Origin: Xanthomonas rydalmerensis
GTDB lineage: Bacteria; Pseudomonadota; Gammaproteobacteria; Xanthomonadales; Xanthomonadaceae
Direction: 5' to 3'
DNA: 64,000 bases
Assembly (NCBI RefSeq): GCF_033170385.1
Contig: NZ_CP126170.1
Coordinates: 4,612,001 to 4,676,000 of the forward strand
A model generated the notes under the pieces. It was not told the origin of the DNA. It saw only the letters and a list, made by a program, of their open reading frames with translations, and made no database searches. The translations under genes were made by a program, and so were the position numbers. This document shows positions 39,604 through 48,352 of this stretch, piece by piece (positions within the stretch are counted from its first letter, which is position 1; the number at the start of each line of letters is the position of its first letter).

Positions 39604-40293
39604 ATGAGCCCCGGAAACACATCCACTGCAGCACCTGTGCGCATCGCTCCAAGTCCTTTGACGTTGGACACCGCCACCATCGACCGCTTCCTGGCCCACA
39701 GCCACCGTCGCCGCTATCCGGCGCGGACGGATGTGTTCAGGCCTGGCGATCCGGCCGGCACCCTGTACTACGTGGTCAGCGGCTCGGTCAGCATCATCGC
39801 CGAGGAAGATGACGACCGCGAGTTGGTGCTGGGCTATTTCGGCAGCGGCGAGTTCGTCGGCGAGATGGGGCTGTTCATCGAGTCCGACCAACGCGAGGTG
39901 ATCCTGCGCACCCGCACGCCCTGCGAGCTGGCCGAGATCAGCTACGAGCGCCTGCATCAGCTGTTCCTGGGCTCGCTGTCGTCCGATGCGCCGCGGGTGC
40001 TGTTCGCGATCGGCGTGCAGTTGTCCAAGCGTCTGCTGGACACCTCGCGCAAGGCCAGCCGCCTGGCGTTCCTGGACGTCACCGACCGCATCGTGCGCAC
40101 CCTGCACGACCTGGCGCAGGAGCCGGAGGCGATGAGCCATCCGCAGGGCATGCAGTTGCGCGTGTCGCGGCAGGAACTCGCGCGGCTGGTCGGCTGCTCG
40201 CGCGAGATGGCCGGGCGGGTGCTGAAGAAACTGCAGGTCGACGGCATCCTGCATGCCCGCGGCAAGACCGTGGTGCTGTACGGCGCACGCTGA
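39604..40293 (+). CDS. clp: CRP-like global regulator Clp
   Basis: Xanthomonas virulence regulator in the CRP family that binds c-di-GMP rather than cAMP. The 229-residue product has a cyclic-nucleotide-binding domain (RPGDPAGTLYYVVSGSVSII, then FVGEMGLFIES) and a C-terminal helix-turn-helix (SRQELARLVGCSREMAGRVL). E98, in SDQREVILRTRT, corresponds to E99 of X. campestris Clp, the residue linked to c-di-GMP specificity. The start is the ATG at 39604; the open frame upstream runs through the divergent speD region. Confidence 0.95.
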   Translation: MSPGNTSTAAPVRIAPSPLTLDTATIDRFLAHSHRRRYPARTDVFRPGDPAGTLYYVVSGSVSIIAEEDDDRELVLGYFGSGEFVGEMGLFIESDQREVILRTRTPCELAEISYERLHQLFLGSLSSDAPRVLFAIGVQLSKRLLDTSRKASRLAFLDVTDRIVRTLHDLAQEPEAMSHPQGMQLRVSRQELARLVGCSREMAGRVLKKLQVDGILHARGKTVVLYGAR

Positions 40294-40320
40294 CCGCCTT
40301 GGGTCGGTAGGCCCGGCGCG

Positions 40321-41079
40321 ATGGTGCTGAGCGAGACCTTCTATTGGTTCGTGCTGGTCGGCCTGGCCGCGCAGCTGGTGGACGGCGCGCTGGGCATGGC
40401 CTTCGGCCTGGTCTCCTCGTCGGTCCTGCTGAGCCTGGGCCTGCCGCCGGCAGTGGTCAGCGCCAGCGTGCACAGTGCCGAGGTGTTCACCACCGGTGCC
40501 TCCGGGCTGTCGCACCTGGCGCTGGGCAACGTCGACAAGCGGCTGTTCCTGCGCCTGGCACTGCCCGGCATGGTCGGCGGCGTCGCCGGCGCCTACGTGC
40601 TGACGCAGTTGCCGGGCGAGTTGATCCGCCCCTTCGTCTATCTGTACCTGCTCGCGCTGGCGGTGCTGATCCTGCTGCGCGCGGCCGGACGGGCGCTGCC
40701 GCGCCGCGAGGTGCGGCGGGTGCCGCTGCTGGGCTTCGTCGCCGGCCTGCTCGACGCCAGCGGCGGTGGCGGCTGGGGGCCGGTGGCGACCTCGACCCTG
40801 CTCGCCCACGGCGGCCAGGCCCGCACCACCATCGGCACGGTCAACGCCGCCGAGTTCCTGGTGACGCTGTCGATCTCGCTGACCTTCCTGCTGACCATGG
40901 GCGTGCAGCACCTGGACATCGTGCTCGGCCTGCTGGTGGGCGGCATGCTCGCCGCGCCGCTGGCGGCGCTGCTGGTCAAGCGCGTGCGCGAGCGCTGGGT
41001 GCTGGTGTCGGTGGGCCTGCTGGTGCTGGGCATCAGCCTGTATCAGGTGGGCGGGGCGCTGTATCGCTGGCTGGGGTGA
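40321..41079 (+). CDS. TSUP-family permease (TauE/SafE)
   Basis: A 252-residue membrane protein with about eight spans. Family marks are the repeated motifs AQLVDGALGMAFGLVSSSVL and LGFVAGLLDASGGGGWGPVA, the two half-repeats of the sulphite-exporter/TSUP family. Substrate not predictable (sulphite, sulphoacetate or other small anions). It starts 27 bases after clp and may be cotranscribed with it. Confidence 0.9.
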   Translation: MVLSETFYWFVLVGLAAQLVDGALGMAFGLVSSSVLLSLGLPPAVVSASVHSAEVFTTGASGLSHLALGNVDKRLFLRLALPGMVGGVAGAYVLTQLPGELIRPFVYLYLLALAVLILLRAAGRALPRREVRRVPLLGFVAGLLDASGGGGWGPVATSTLLAHGGQARTTIGTVNAAEFLVTLSISLTFLLTMGVQHLDIVLGLLVGGMLAAPLAALLVKRVRERWVLVSVGLLVLGISLYQVGGALYRWLG

Positions 41080-41082
41080 GGC

Positions 41083-41116
41083 TGGGATTGGGGATTGGGG
41101 ATTGGGGATTCGCAAC
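41083..41116. repeat. GGGATTGGGGATTGG tract
   Basis: Four units of GGGATTG directly after the TSUP stop, the same type of tract as at 866-893 and after purD (13494-13515). No gene. Confidence 0.7.
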
Positions 41117-41272
41117 GGCGGTCTCCGCGGCGCCTGAAGCAGTCGCTCTTGTGGCCTGATCTGCGGTCAGGCCGCGTTCGCTTTTCCCGGGGCGGGCCGC
41201 GCGATGATCGCGGCCGGGACGCTGCCGCCGATGGCCGCACGTCTCGCCCCGCCCCTGCCCCGCGAGACCGCC

Positions 41273-42289
41273 ATGCGCCGTGCCGTTCCGCTTTTCCTGG
41301 CCTTGCTGTGCCTGGCGCTGCCTGCGCCGCGCGCGCAGGCCGACGACGCCTTCGCCCGGCTCGGGCGCGGGGTCAACATCCTCGGCTACGACCCGCTGTG
41401 GACCGACCCGGCGAAGGCGCGCTTCCGCCCGCCGCTGTACCGCACGATCCGCGACGGCGGCTTCCGCACGGTCCGGGTCAACCTGCAGGCCTTCGCGCAC
41501 ATGGACGCGGCCAACCAGCTCGACCCGACCTGGCTGAAAACGCTGGACACGGTGGTCGACCAGGCCACCGCGGCAGGCTTGAACGTGATCCTGGACGAAC
41601 ACGACTTCCACCCCTGCGCCGCCGATGCGGCGGTGTGCCGGACCAAGCTGCTGGCGTTCTGGAGCCAGATCGCCCCGCGCTACCGCCATGCGCCGCCGTC
41701 GGTGCTGTTTGAGATCCTCAACGAGCCCAATGGCCAGATGACCAGCGCGGTGTGGAACGACCTGCTGCGCGATGCGCTGCAGATCATCCGCCGCGACAAC
41801 CCGACCCGTACGGTGGTGGTGGGCCCGGGCAACAGCAATTCCTTCACCGCGCTCGACAGCCTGCGCCTGCCCGACGACGACACGCGCCTGCTGGTCACCG
41901 TGCACTACTACAACCCGTTCCGCTTCACCCACCAGGGCGCGCCGTGGGCACCTGCGGACATCCGCGACCACACCGGCGTGGCCTGGGGCAGCGCGGCCGA
42001 CCGCACCAAGCTGTACGGCGAGTTCGACCGCATCGCGGCCTGGGCGAAGGCGCACCATCGGCAGGTGCTGCTGGGCGAGTTCGGCGCCTACGAGCAGGCA
42101 CCGCCAGCCGATCGACTGGCCTGGACCGTGGCCGTGGTCAATGCCGCGGAGAAGCGCCACTTCGCCTGGGCGTACTGGGAGTTCGAGGGCAGCTTCGGCG
42201 CCTACGACATCGACCGCGGCCAGTGGGTCGCGCCGCTGCACCACGCGCTGGTGGGCAGCGACAGCACGTACGCCAAGTCCGGCGGCTGA
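41273..42289 (+). CDS. Secreted glycoside hydrolase family 5 (cellulase-like)
   Basis: A 338-residue protein with a Sec signal peptide (MRRAVPLFLALLCLALPAPR, cleavage after AQA). GH5 signatures are FRTVRVNLQ, the acid/base Glu in EILNEPNG near residue 150 and the nucleophile Glu in VLLGEFGAYE near 270; VTVHYYNPF and YWEFEGSFG are also conserved positions. Probably an endo-beta-glucanase or related enzyme acting on plant or bacterial polysaccharide. The ATG at 41273 is chosen because it begins the signal peptide. No carbohydrate-binding module is attached. Confidence 0.9.
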   Translation: MRRAVPLFLALLCLALPAPRAQADDAFARLGRGVNILGYDPLWTDPAKARFRPPLYRTIRDGGFRTVRVNLQAFAHMDAANQLDPTWLKTLDTVVDQATAAGLNVILDEHDFHPCAADAAVCRTKLLAFWSQIAPRYRHAPPSVLFEILNEPNGQMTSAVWNDLLRDALQIIRRDNPTRTVVVGPGNSNSFTALDSLRLPDDDTRLLVTVHYYNPFRFTHQGAPWAPADIRDHTGVAWGSAADRTKLYGEFDRIAAWAKAHHRQVLLGEFGAYEQAPPADRLAWTVAVVNAAEKRHFAWAYWEFEGSFGAYDIDRGQWVAPLHHALVGSDSTYAKSGG

Positions 42290-42374
42290 TCGCCGCAGGC
42301 AGCACCCGTACGAACGGCGCTGACGAGGCGCGGTCGTAGACGCTGCGTCGCCGAATGCGACGCGGCGCAGTGAC

Positions 42375-43112
42375 TCACTCGGAGCCGACGGCCTCGCCGG
42401 CGCGGTCGCGGCAGCCCCAGTTGAGGATCGGCGTGCCGGACGGCAGCACGCGGCGGAACACCGCTACTGCGCTGTGCTTGGGATTGACCACCACCGCCGC
42501 GGCCGCGGCCTGCAGCAGCGGCAGATCGGCGGTGCTGTCGGAATAGGCCATGGCGATCTCGCCGTAGCCCAGTTCGCGCAGCATGCGCATCTTTTCCTCG
42601 TTGTGGCAGTGGCGCGTGGCGGTGACCGCGCCCAGGCGCGGGCCGATCAGGCTGCCGACCACCGGCACGTCCTGGTGCGCGACGAAGCCGAGGATGGCGC
42701 GCGCCAGTTCCGGCGGCGCGCCGGTGGCGACCACCACGCGGTCGCCGGCGGCGCGGTGCCGGGCGAACACGTCCAGCGCCTGCGGCAGCAGCCGCTGGCG
42801 GATCTGCGCCTGGTGCTGCAGCACGTACTGGTCGATGATGCGGTTGAACTCGCGCGCGCGGCGCAGGCCGAAACTGGCGATCCAGACGTAGCCGGAGATG
42901 CCGGTGCGCCGGGTCGGCAGCATCGCCACCAGCGGCCCCAGCAACGGCGTGGCCAGCACCGCGGCGGCCAGGCGCAGCGGATTGCGCTTGATCAGCCAGG
43001 CGAACAGGTGGCTGCCGGAGTCGCCGTCGTACAGGGTGTGGTCGAAATCGAACACCACCAGCGGCGCATCGGCACGCGGCAGCGGATACGCGCTCGGATC
43101 CTGCGCGCTCAT
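42375..43112 (-). CDS. HAD-IB family phosphatase
   Basis: A 245-residue HAD hydrolase of the SerB/PSP-like group. Motif I is [15 protein letters not shown], motif II lies in [12 protein letters not shown], a Lys in EEKMRML gives motif III and [11 protein letters not shown] gives motif IV. Substrates of this class include phosphoserine and lipid or histidinol phosphates; none can be assigned. The start overlaps the trpC stop by four bases (ATGA), so it is translationally coupled to trpC. Confidence 0.87.
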   Translation of the reverse strand: MSAQDPSAYPLPRADAPLVVFDFDHTLYDGDSGSHLFAWLIKRNPLRLAAAVLATPLLGPLVAMLPTRRTGISGYVWIASFGLRRAREFNRIIDQYVLQHQAQIRQRLLPQALDVFARHRAAGDRVVVATGAPPELARAILGFVAHQDVPVVGSLIGPRLGAVTATRHCHNEEKMRMLRELGYGEIAMAYSDSTADLPLLQAAAAAVVVNPKHSAVAVFRRVLPSGTPILNWGCRDRAGEAVGSE

Positions 43113-43906
43113 GCCGCGAAGAACAGCTGCCGCAGCGCCTCGCCCGGCTCCTCGGCGCGCATGAACGCCTCGCCGACCAGGAACGCATGCACGCCGGCGC
43201 CGCGCATCAGCGCCACGTCGTCCGGGCCGAGGATGCCGCTTTCGGTGACCAGCAGGCGGTCGCGCGGCACCGCGTCCTGCATCGACAGGGTGGTCTGCAG
43301 CGACACCTCGAAGGTGCGCAGGTTGCGGTTGTTGATGCCGATCAGCGGCGCCGGCACCTGCAGTGCGCGCTCCAGTTCGTCGATGTCGTGCACTTCCACC
43401 AGCACGTCCATACCCAGTTGCAGCGCCAGCGACGACAGCTCGGCCAGTTGCAGGTCGTCCAGCGCCGCCACGATCAGCAGGATGCAGTCGGCGCCGAGCG
43501 TGCGCGCCTCGTAGACCTGGTACGGATCGATGGTGAAGTCCTTGCGCAGCACCGGCAGCGTGCAGGCGTCGCGCGCCTGCTGCAGATAGCGGTCGTGGCC
43601 CTGGAAGAAATCCTCGTCGGTCAGTACCGACAGGCAGGCGGCGCCGCCGAATTCGTAGCTGACCGCGATGTCGGCCGGGTGGAAGTCGGGCCGGATCACA
43701 CCCTTGGACGGGCTGGCCTTCTTGACCTCGGCGATCACCGCCGGATCGCCGTTGGCGATGGCGGCCTGCAGCGCGCGGGCGAAGCCGCGGGTGGGCGGCA
43801 TGGCCTCCGCGCGGGCGGCCAGCTCGGCCAGCGGCACGCGCGCGCTGCGCGCGGCGATCTCGTCGGCCTTGCGCGCGAGGATGGTGCGGAGAATGTCGCT
43901 GCTCAT
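43109..43906 (-). CDS. trpC: Indole-3-glycerol phosphate synthase
   Basis: Closes the indole ring in tryptophan synthesis. The 265-residue TIM barrel has the expected motifs: [48 protein letters not shown] and [13 protein letters not shown]. It is a monofunctional enzyme, not the TrpC-TrpF fusion of enterobacteria. 185 bases separate it from trpD, filled by the two GGGACCC arrays. Confidence 0.97.
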   Translation of the reverse strand: MSSDILRTILARKADEIAARSARVPLAELAARAEAMPPTRGFARALQAAIANGDPAVIAEVKKASPSKGVIRPDFHPADIAVSYEFGGAACLSVLTDEDFFQGHDRYLQQARDACTLPVLRKDFTIDPYQVYEARTLGADCILLIVAALDDLQLAELSSLALQLGMDVLVEVHDIDELERALQVPAPLIGINNRNLRTFEVSLQTTLSMQDAVPRDRLLVTESGILGPDDVALMRGAGVHAFLVGEAFMRAEEPGEALRQLFFAA

Positions 43907-43964
43907 GCGGTTGGGATCCTGGGGGATGGCCGGATTATCGGCGATGTGGGGTAAAGAAGGGATC

Positions 43965-44006
43965 GGGACCCGGGACCCGGGACCCGGGACCCGGGACCCG
44001 GGACCC
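43965..44006. repeat. Six tandem GGGACCC units (trpC-trpD spacer)
   Basis: Six perfect 7-bp units between trpD and trpC. They are inverted relative to the array at 44097-44124, so the two could pair in the transcript over about 21 bases. Confidence 0.9.
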
Positions 44007-44091
44007 GCAACAGCCTAGGCCGCCATGCACGTGTTGCAACTGACGACTGGATGGCCGGACGCGAATCGCCGCAGATCGGCGAACTGCGCTC

Positions 44092-45150
44092 TTACCGGGT
44101 CCCGGGTCCCGGGTCCCGGGCCCCGACCAGACCCTGCGTACATGCCACATACGCCTCCAGCTTGGCCCGCGCACGCCCATCGGCGATGGCCGCGCGCGCC
44201 AGGGCGATACCGGCGCCGATGTCCTCGGCCAGGCCGGCCACGTACAGCGCCGCGCCGGCGTTGAAGGCGACGATGTCCAGCGCCGGGCCCGGCGCGTTGT
44301 CGAGCACGGCGCGCAGCATCGCCATCGATTCGGCGGCGTCGGCGACCTTGAGGTTGCGGCTGGCCGACATGGCGATGCCGAAGTCCTCCGGGTGCACCTC
44401 GTACTCGCGGACCTGGCCGTCGCGCAGTTCGCCGACCAGGGTGCCGGCGCCGAGCGAGAGTTCGTCCATGTCGTCGCGGCCCCACACCACCAGCGCGCGC
44501 TCGGCGCCCAGTTCCTGCAGCACGCGCGCCTGGATGCCGACCAGGTCGGGGTGGAACACGCCCATCAGGATGTTCGGCGCGCCGGCCGGATTGGTCAGCG
44601 GGCCGAGGATGTTGAAGATGGTGCGCACGCCCATCTCGCGCCGCACCGGTGCCACCACCTTCATCGCCGGGTGGTGCACCGGCGCGTACATGAAGCCGAT
44701 GCCGGTGGCGTCCAGCGCCTGCGCCACCTGCTCGGGCTGCAGCTCGATCGCCGCGCCCAGCGCCTCCAGCGCGTCGGCGCTGCCGGACTTGGAGGAGACG
44801 CTGCGGTTGCCGTGCTTGGCGACCTTGGCGCCGGCGGCCGCGGCGACGAACATCGCGCAGGTGGAGATGTTGAAGGTATGCGAGCCGTCGCCGCCGGTGC
44901 CGACGATGTCGACCATGTGGGTGCGATCGACGACCGGCACGGTGCGCGAGAACTCGCGCATCACCACCGCGGCGCCGGCGATCTCGCCGACCGTCTCCTT
45001 CTTGACCCGCAGCCCGGTGAGGATGGCCGCGGTCATCATCGGCGACACCTCCCCGCGCATGATCTGCCGCATCAGCCCGACCATCTCGTCGTGGAAGATC
45101 TCGCGATGCTCGATGGTGCGTTGCAGGGCTTGCTGGGGGGTGATGGTCAT
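44092..45150 (-). CDS. trpD: Anthranilate phosphoribosyltransferase
   Basis: Transfers phosphoribose to anthranilate. The 352-residue product has the glycosyltransferase family signatures [18 protein letters not shown] and [21 protein letters not shown]. The last 10 residues, [10 protein letters not shown], are encoded by the GGGTCCC tandem array, and the TAA follows immediately, so the natural C-terminus has probably been altered by repeat insertion. The ATG has no recognisable Shine-Dalgarno sequence; TCCTCCCCC precedes it. Confidence 0.96.
   Translation of the reverse strand: MTITPQQALQRTIEHREIFHDEMVGLMRQIMRGEVSPMMTAAILTGLRVKKETVGEIAGAAVVMREFSRTVPVVDRTHMVDIVGTGGDGSHTFNISTCAMFVAAAAGAKVAKHGNRSVSSKSGSADALEALGAAIELQPEQVAQALDATGIGFMYAPVHHPAMKVVAPVRREMGVRTIFNILGPLTNPAGAPNILMGVFHPDLVGIQARVLQELGAERALVVWGRDDMDELSLGAGTLVGELRDGQVREYEVHPEDFGIAMSASRNLKVADAAESMAMLRAVLDNAPGPALDIVAFNAGAALYVAGLAEDIGAGIALARAAIADGRARAKLEAYVACTQGLVGARDPGPGTR
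44097..44124. repeat. GGGTCCC array encoding the trpD C-terminus
   Basis: Three perfect GGGTCCC units and one variant (GGGCCCC), read in trpD as alternating Arg, Asp, Pro, Gly and Thr codons. Inverted relative to the array at 43965-44006. Confidence 0.9.
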
Positions 45151-45203
45151 GGGGGAGGATCTGCTCGTAGGGCTGGAAGTGGGAGGCACCGCGCCGGATG
45201 CGC

Positions 45204-45842
45204 TCAGCGCGCCTGCGTCGGCCGCGGCATGCGCAGGCGCCCTTGCGCCAGCACCTCGAAGTAGTCGGCCGGGCCGCCGGCGCGCAGCAGGGTGGCGACC
45301 GCGGCCGGGTCGTAGATCCCGTCCTGCAGCGCGTGCTCGGCGATGTGCACGCCGATCACTTCGCCCAGCACCAACCAGGTCTGGATCGGCTCGCCGCGCG
45401 CGCTCTGCAGCGGCAGCAGCTGGCTGAGCCGGCATTCGAAGCTCACCGGGCTGGCGGCGACCCGCGGCGCCGCGATCAGGCGCGAAGGCGCGGCAACGAG
45501 GCCGGCCAGGGCGAACTCGTCGACCTCCGGCGCCACCGCGGCGGAACTGGCGTTCATCGCCTCGGCCAGCGGCCGCGTGGCCAGGTTCCAGGTGAACTCG
45601 CCCGTGGCCTCGATGTTGCGCACGCTGTCCTTCCAGCCGATGCTGGCGAAGCCGACGATCGGCGGGACGTAGTTGAAGGCGTTGAAGAAGCTGTAGGGCG
45701 CCAGGTTGGCGACGCCGTCGGCACCGCGCGAGCCGATCCAGCCGATCGGCCGCGGCCCGACGATGGCGTTGAACGGATCGTGCGGTAGCCCGTGGCCATT
45801 GGCCGGTTCGTAGAAATGGAAGGCGTCGGTGCGATCGTGCAT
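45204..45842 (-). CDS. Flavin reductase-like domain protein
   Basis: A 212-residue FMN-binding protein with the split-barrel pattern: [59 protein letters not shown]. Members supply reduced flavin or act as NADPH:FMN oxidoreductases. It sits between trpG and trpD on the same strand; no link to tryptophan synthesis is known. Confidence 0.87.
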   Translation of the reverse strand: MHDRTDAFHFYEPANGHGLPHDPFNAIVGPRPIGWIGSRGADGVANLAPYSFFNAFNYVPPIVGFASIGWKDSVRNIEATGEFTWNLATRPLAEAMNASSAAVAPEVDEFALAGLVAAPSRLIAAPRVAASPVSFECRLSQLLPLQSARGEPIQTWLVLGEVIGVHIAEHALQDGIYDPAAVATLLRAGGPADYFEVLAQGRLRMPRPTQAR

Positions 45843-45891
45843 CGGCAGGGTCCGGCAATGACGGAAGGCGGGCGGCGTCGGCGCAGCGCGC

Positions 45892-46470
45892 TCAGCGCTC
45901 CAGGAAGTTCTTGAGCAAGGCGTGGCCGTGCTCGGTGAGGATGGACTCGGGATGGAACTGCACGCCCTCGACCGGGAACTGGCGATGGCGCAGGCCCATG
46001 ATCTCCTCCACCGTGCCGTCGTCGTGTTCGGTCCAGGCCGTCACCTCCAGACAGTCGGGCAGCGTGGTCTTCTCCACCACCAGCGAGTGGTAGCGGGTGG
46101 CCTCGTAGCGGTCCGGCAGGCCGGCGAACACGCCGCGGCCCTCGTGGCGGATGCGCGAGGTCTTGCCATGCATGATGGTGCCGGCACGCACCACCTGCCC
46201 GCCGTAGACCTGGCCGATGCTCTGGTGGCCCAGGCACACGCCCAGGATCGGGATGCGTTGGCCCAGTCGCTCGATCAGTTGCAGCGACACCCCCGCCTCG
46301 TTCGGCGTGCACGGCCCCGGCGAGATGACGATGCGCTCGGGCGCCAGGCGCTCGATCTCGTCCACGCTGAGCGCGTCGTTGCGCACCACCTTGACCTCGG
46401 CACCCAGCGCCTGCAGGTACTGCACGAGGTTGTAGGTAAAGCTGTCGTAGTTGTCCAGCATCAGCAGCAT
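45892..46470 (-). CDS. trpG: Anthranilate synthase component II (glutamine amidotransferase)
   Basis: Supplies ammonia to TrpE. The 192-residue class I amidotransferase begins [19 protein letters not shown] and has the nucleophile Cys in [10 protein letters not shown] and the His-x-Glu in [11 protein letters not shown]. Separate from trpE by two genes in this window, unlike the usual trpEG adjacency, but on the same strand. Confidence 0.97.
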   Translation of the reverse strand: MLLMLDNYDSFTYNLVQYLQALGAEVKVVRNDALSVDEIERLAPERIVISPGPCTPNEAGVSLQLIERLGQRIPILGVCLGHQSIGQVYGGQVVRAGTIMHGKTSRIRHEGRGVFAGLPDRYEATRYHSLVVEKTTLPDCLEVTAWTEHDDGTVEEIMGLRHRQFPVEGVQFHPESILTEHGHALLKNFLER

Positions 46471-46480
46471 GGCGAAGGAC

Positions 46481-47257
46481 TCATTGCGCGATCAGGAAGA
46501 CCGCATAGACGTTTTCGGAAAGGGTGAGGGTGCCGGCTTCGAGGGATTCGGCCATGCCATCGGCCGCACGCGCTGTGGAGAGGTCAGCTGCCGGCGCCGG
46601 TGGCGCACTCACCAACTGCACCGCGACCGACTCGGACGGCCACTGCCCGGCCTGGATGCCATAGGCGAAGTTCGGCGCCACCTCGGAGATGGTGTACAGG
46701 CCGCCCAGGCGCACGCCGTAGGCCTTGGCCAGGGACTGTGCGGAGCTTCGCGTCTGCTCGGCCGCCTGGCGCTTGAGCTCGGCGCGCAGCGCGGCTTCGC
46801 CGCTGTAGCGTGGCGCGATTCCCGACACCTGCACGTCCTCGCTGGTAGCCAACGCGCCCAGCAAGGCGCGCACATCGTCCAACGCGGCGAACTCGGCCGA
46901 CAGTGTGCGCTGCACGCGAGTGCCTTCGAACAGTTGCTTGTCTCCTTGGTAGCGACGCTCGGGCGCGATCGACAGCGTCGTGGCCTGCACGCTGCCGGCC
47001 AGCGCATGGCGCTGTGCGAACGCGGCCAGCACCTTCTCGGCATTGGCCTGCACGCGCTTACGCGCCGCACCCGGGTCGGCGTCCACGGCGCTGAGGGTGA
47101 TGGTCACACCGAAGCGATCCGGCACCACTTCGCGCTTGGCTTCGCCCTTGACCAACAGGTGCGGCTGCGACGGCAGGCTGTTGACCTGTGCGCTAGCGCA
47201 CGCAGGCAGCGCCAGCACGGCGGCAAGAAACCAGGGACCGATCTTGCTGAGTTTCAT
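46481..47257 (-). CDS. SIMPL-domain (DUF541) secreted protein
   Basis: A 258-residue protein with a Sec signal peptide ([23 protein letters not shown]) and the SIMPL/DUF541 domain: [20 protein letters not shown] at the start of the mature part and [11 protein letters not shown] later. The CASA end could also be read as a lipobox-like ALPAC, so periplasmic lipoprotein anchoring is possible. Family members are periplasmic or outer-membrane-associated with no fixed role. It is 10 bases upstream of trpG in reading order, so probably cotranscribed. Confidence 0.85.
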   Translation of the reverse strand: MKLSKIGPWFLAAVLALPACASAQVNSLPSQPHLLVKGEAKREVVPDRFGVTITLSAVDADPGAARKRVQANAEKVLAAFAQRHALAGSVQATTLSIAPERRYQGDKQLFEGTRVQRTLSAEFAALDDVRALLGALATSEDVQVSGIAPRYSGEAALRAELKRQAAEQTRSSAQSLAKAYGVRLGGLYTISEVAPNFAYGIQAGQWPSESVAVQLVSAPPAPAADLSTARAADGMAESLEAGTLTLSENVYAVFLIAQ

Positions 47258-47278
47258 CGTCCTCTCCTTGGTGGAAAA

Positions 47279-48352
47279 TCAGCCGGCCGCATGTTGCGTG
47301 CCGGATTGGATCAGCGCCGCGAAATTCGCGATCAACGCATCGACCGCCGCGTCCTGCGTGGCCCACGAGGTCACGAAGCGGATCACCCAGCGGCCGTCGT
47401 CCAGCAGCTGCCAGCGCTCGAAGTCGTAGCGCTGCGCCAGGGCCTCGACCGCGGCGGCGGGCAGGATCACGAACAACTGGTTGGTCGGCGAGTCCGAGGC
47501 GAACTGCGCACCGGCCGCGGCCAGCCCGGCGCGCAGGCGCGCGGCCATGCGGTTGGCGTGCGCAGCTAGCTGATAGAACAACCCGTCCTCGAACAACGCG
47601 GCGAACTGTGTGCCCAGCACCATGCCCTTGGCCAGCAGCGCGCCGCGCTGCTTGAGCAGGTAGCGGAAATCCGCTTTCAGGGCCGAATCGAGGATCACCA
47701 GCGCCTCGCCGAGCAAGGCGCCGTTCTTGGTGCCGCCGATGTAGAACGCATCGGTCAGCGCGGCAACGTCGGCCAGCGTCAGGTCGTTGCCCTCGGCGGT
47801 GAGCGCGCTGCCGATGCGCGCACCGTCCAGGAACAACAGCAGGCCGTGTGCGTCGCAGAACGCGCGCAGTGCCTGCAGTTCGTGCCTGCGGTACAGCGTG
47901 CCGACTTCGGTGGTGTTGGATACGTAGACCAGCCGCGGCTGCACCATGTGCTCGTTGCCGTGCTCGGCGAGCAGCGGCGCGATCCGCTCCGGCGTGAGCC
48001 GGCCGTCGGCCGCGTCCACGGTGAGCACCTTGTGCCCGGTGGCTTCGATCGCACCGGTCTCGTGGGTGGCGATGTGGCCGCAGACCGCGGCGATCACCGC
48101 CTGGTGCGGGCGCAGGAACGCGGCGATGGCGGTGAGGTTGGTCTGGGTGCCGCCGACCAGCAGGTGCACGTCGGCATCGGCGCAGCCGATCTCGGCGCGG
48201 ATCAGCTGCGCGGCGCGCGCGCTGTGCCGGTCCAGGCCATAGCCGGCGTTTTGCTCGGCACTGGCCGCGGCCAGGGCGGCGAGCAGGCGTGGATGCGCGC
48301 CTTCGCTGTAGTCGTTGCGGAAGCCGATCCGCGGCGATGCGGCGCCGCTCAC
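47279..48352 (-). CDS. Low-specificity L-threonine aldolase family enzyme
   Basis: A 357-residue PLP enzyme of the beta-eliminating lyase/threonine aldolase family, beginning MSGAASPRIGFRNDYSEGAH. LFLDGARIGSALTAEG is the PLP-phosphate region and the catalytic Lys is in DAFYIGGTKNGALLGEAL. It probably cleaves L-threonine to glycine and acetaldehyde. The GTG at 48352 overlaps the trpE stop (GTGA) with AAGGGG before it, so it is translationally coupled to trpE. Confidence 0.88.
   Translation of the reverse strand: MSGAASPRIGFRNDYSEGAHPRLLAALAAASAEQNAGYGLDRHSARAAQLIRAEIGCADADVHLLVGGTQTNLTAIAAFLRPHQAVIAAVCGHIATHETGAIEATGHKVLTVDAADGRLTPERIAPLLAEHGNEHMVQPRLVYVSNTTEVGTLYRRHELQALRAFCDAHGLLLFLDGARIGSALTAEGNDLTLADVAALTDAFYIGGTKNGALLGEALVILDSALKADFRYLLKQRGALLAKGMVLGTQFAALFEDGLFYQLAAHANRMAARLRAGLAAAGAQFASDSPTNQLFVILPAAAVEALAQRYDFERWQLLDDGRWVIRFVTSWATQDAAVDALIANFAALIQSGTQHAAG

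Noticed and set aside
43965..44124. GGGACCC arrays as a CRISPR-like repeat
   Set aside because: Units are 7 bp, have no spacers between them and are palindromic tandem repeats, not a repeat-spacer array. No cas genes nearby.
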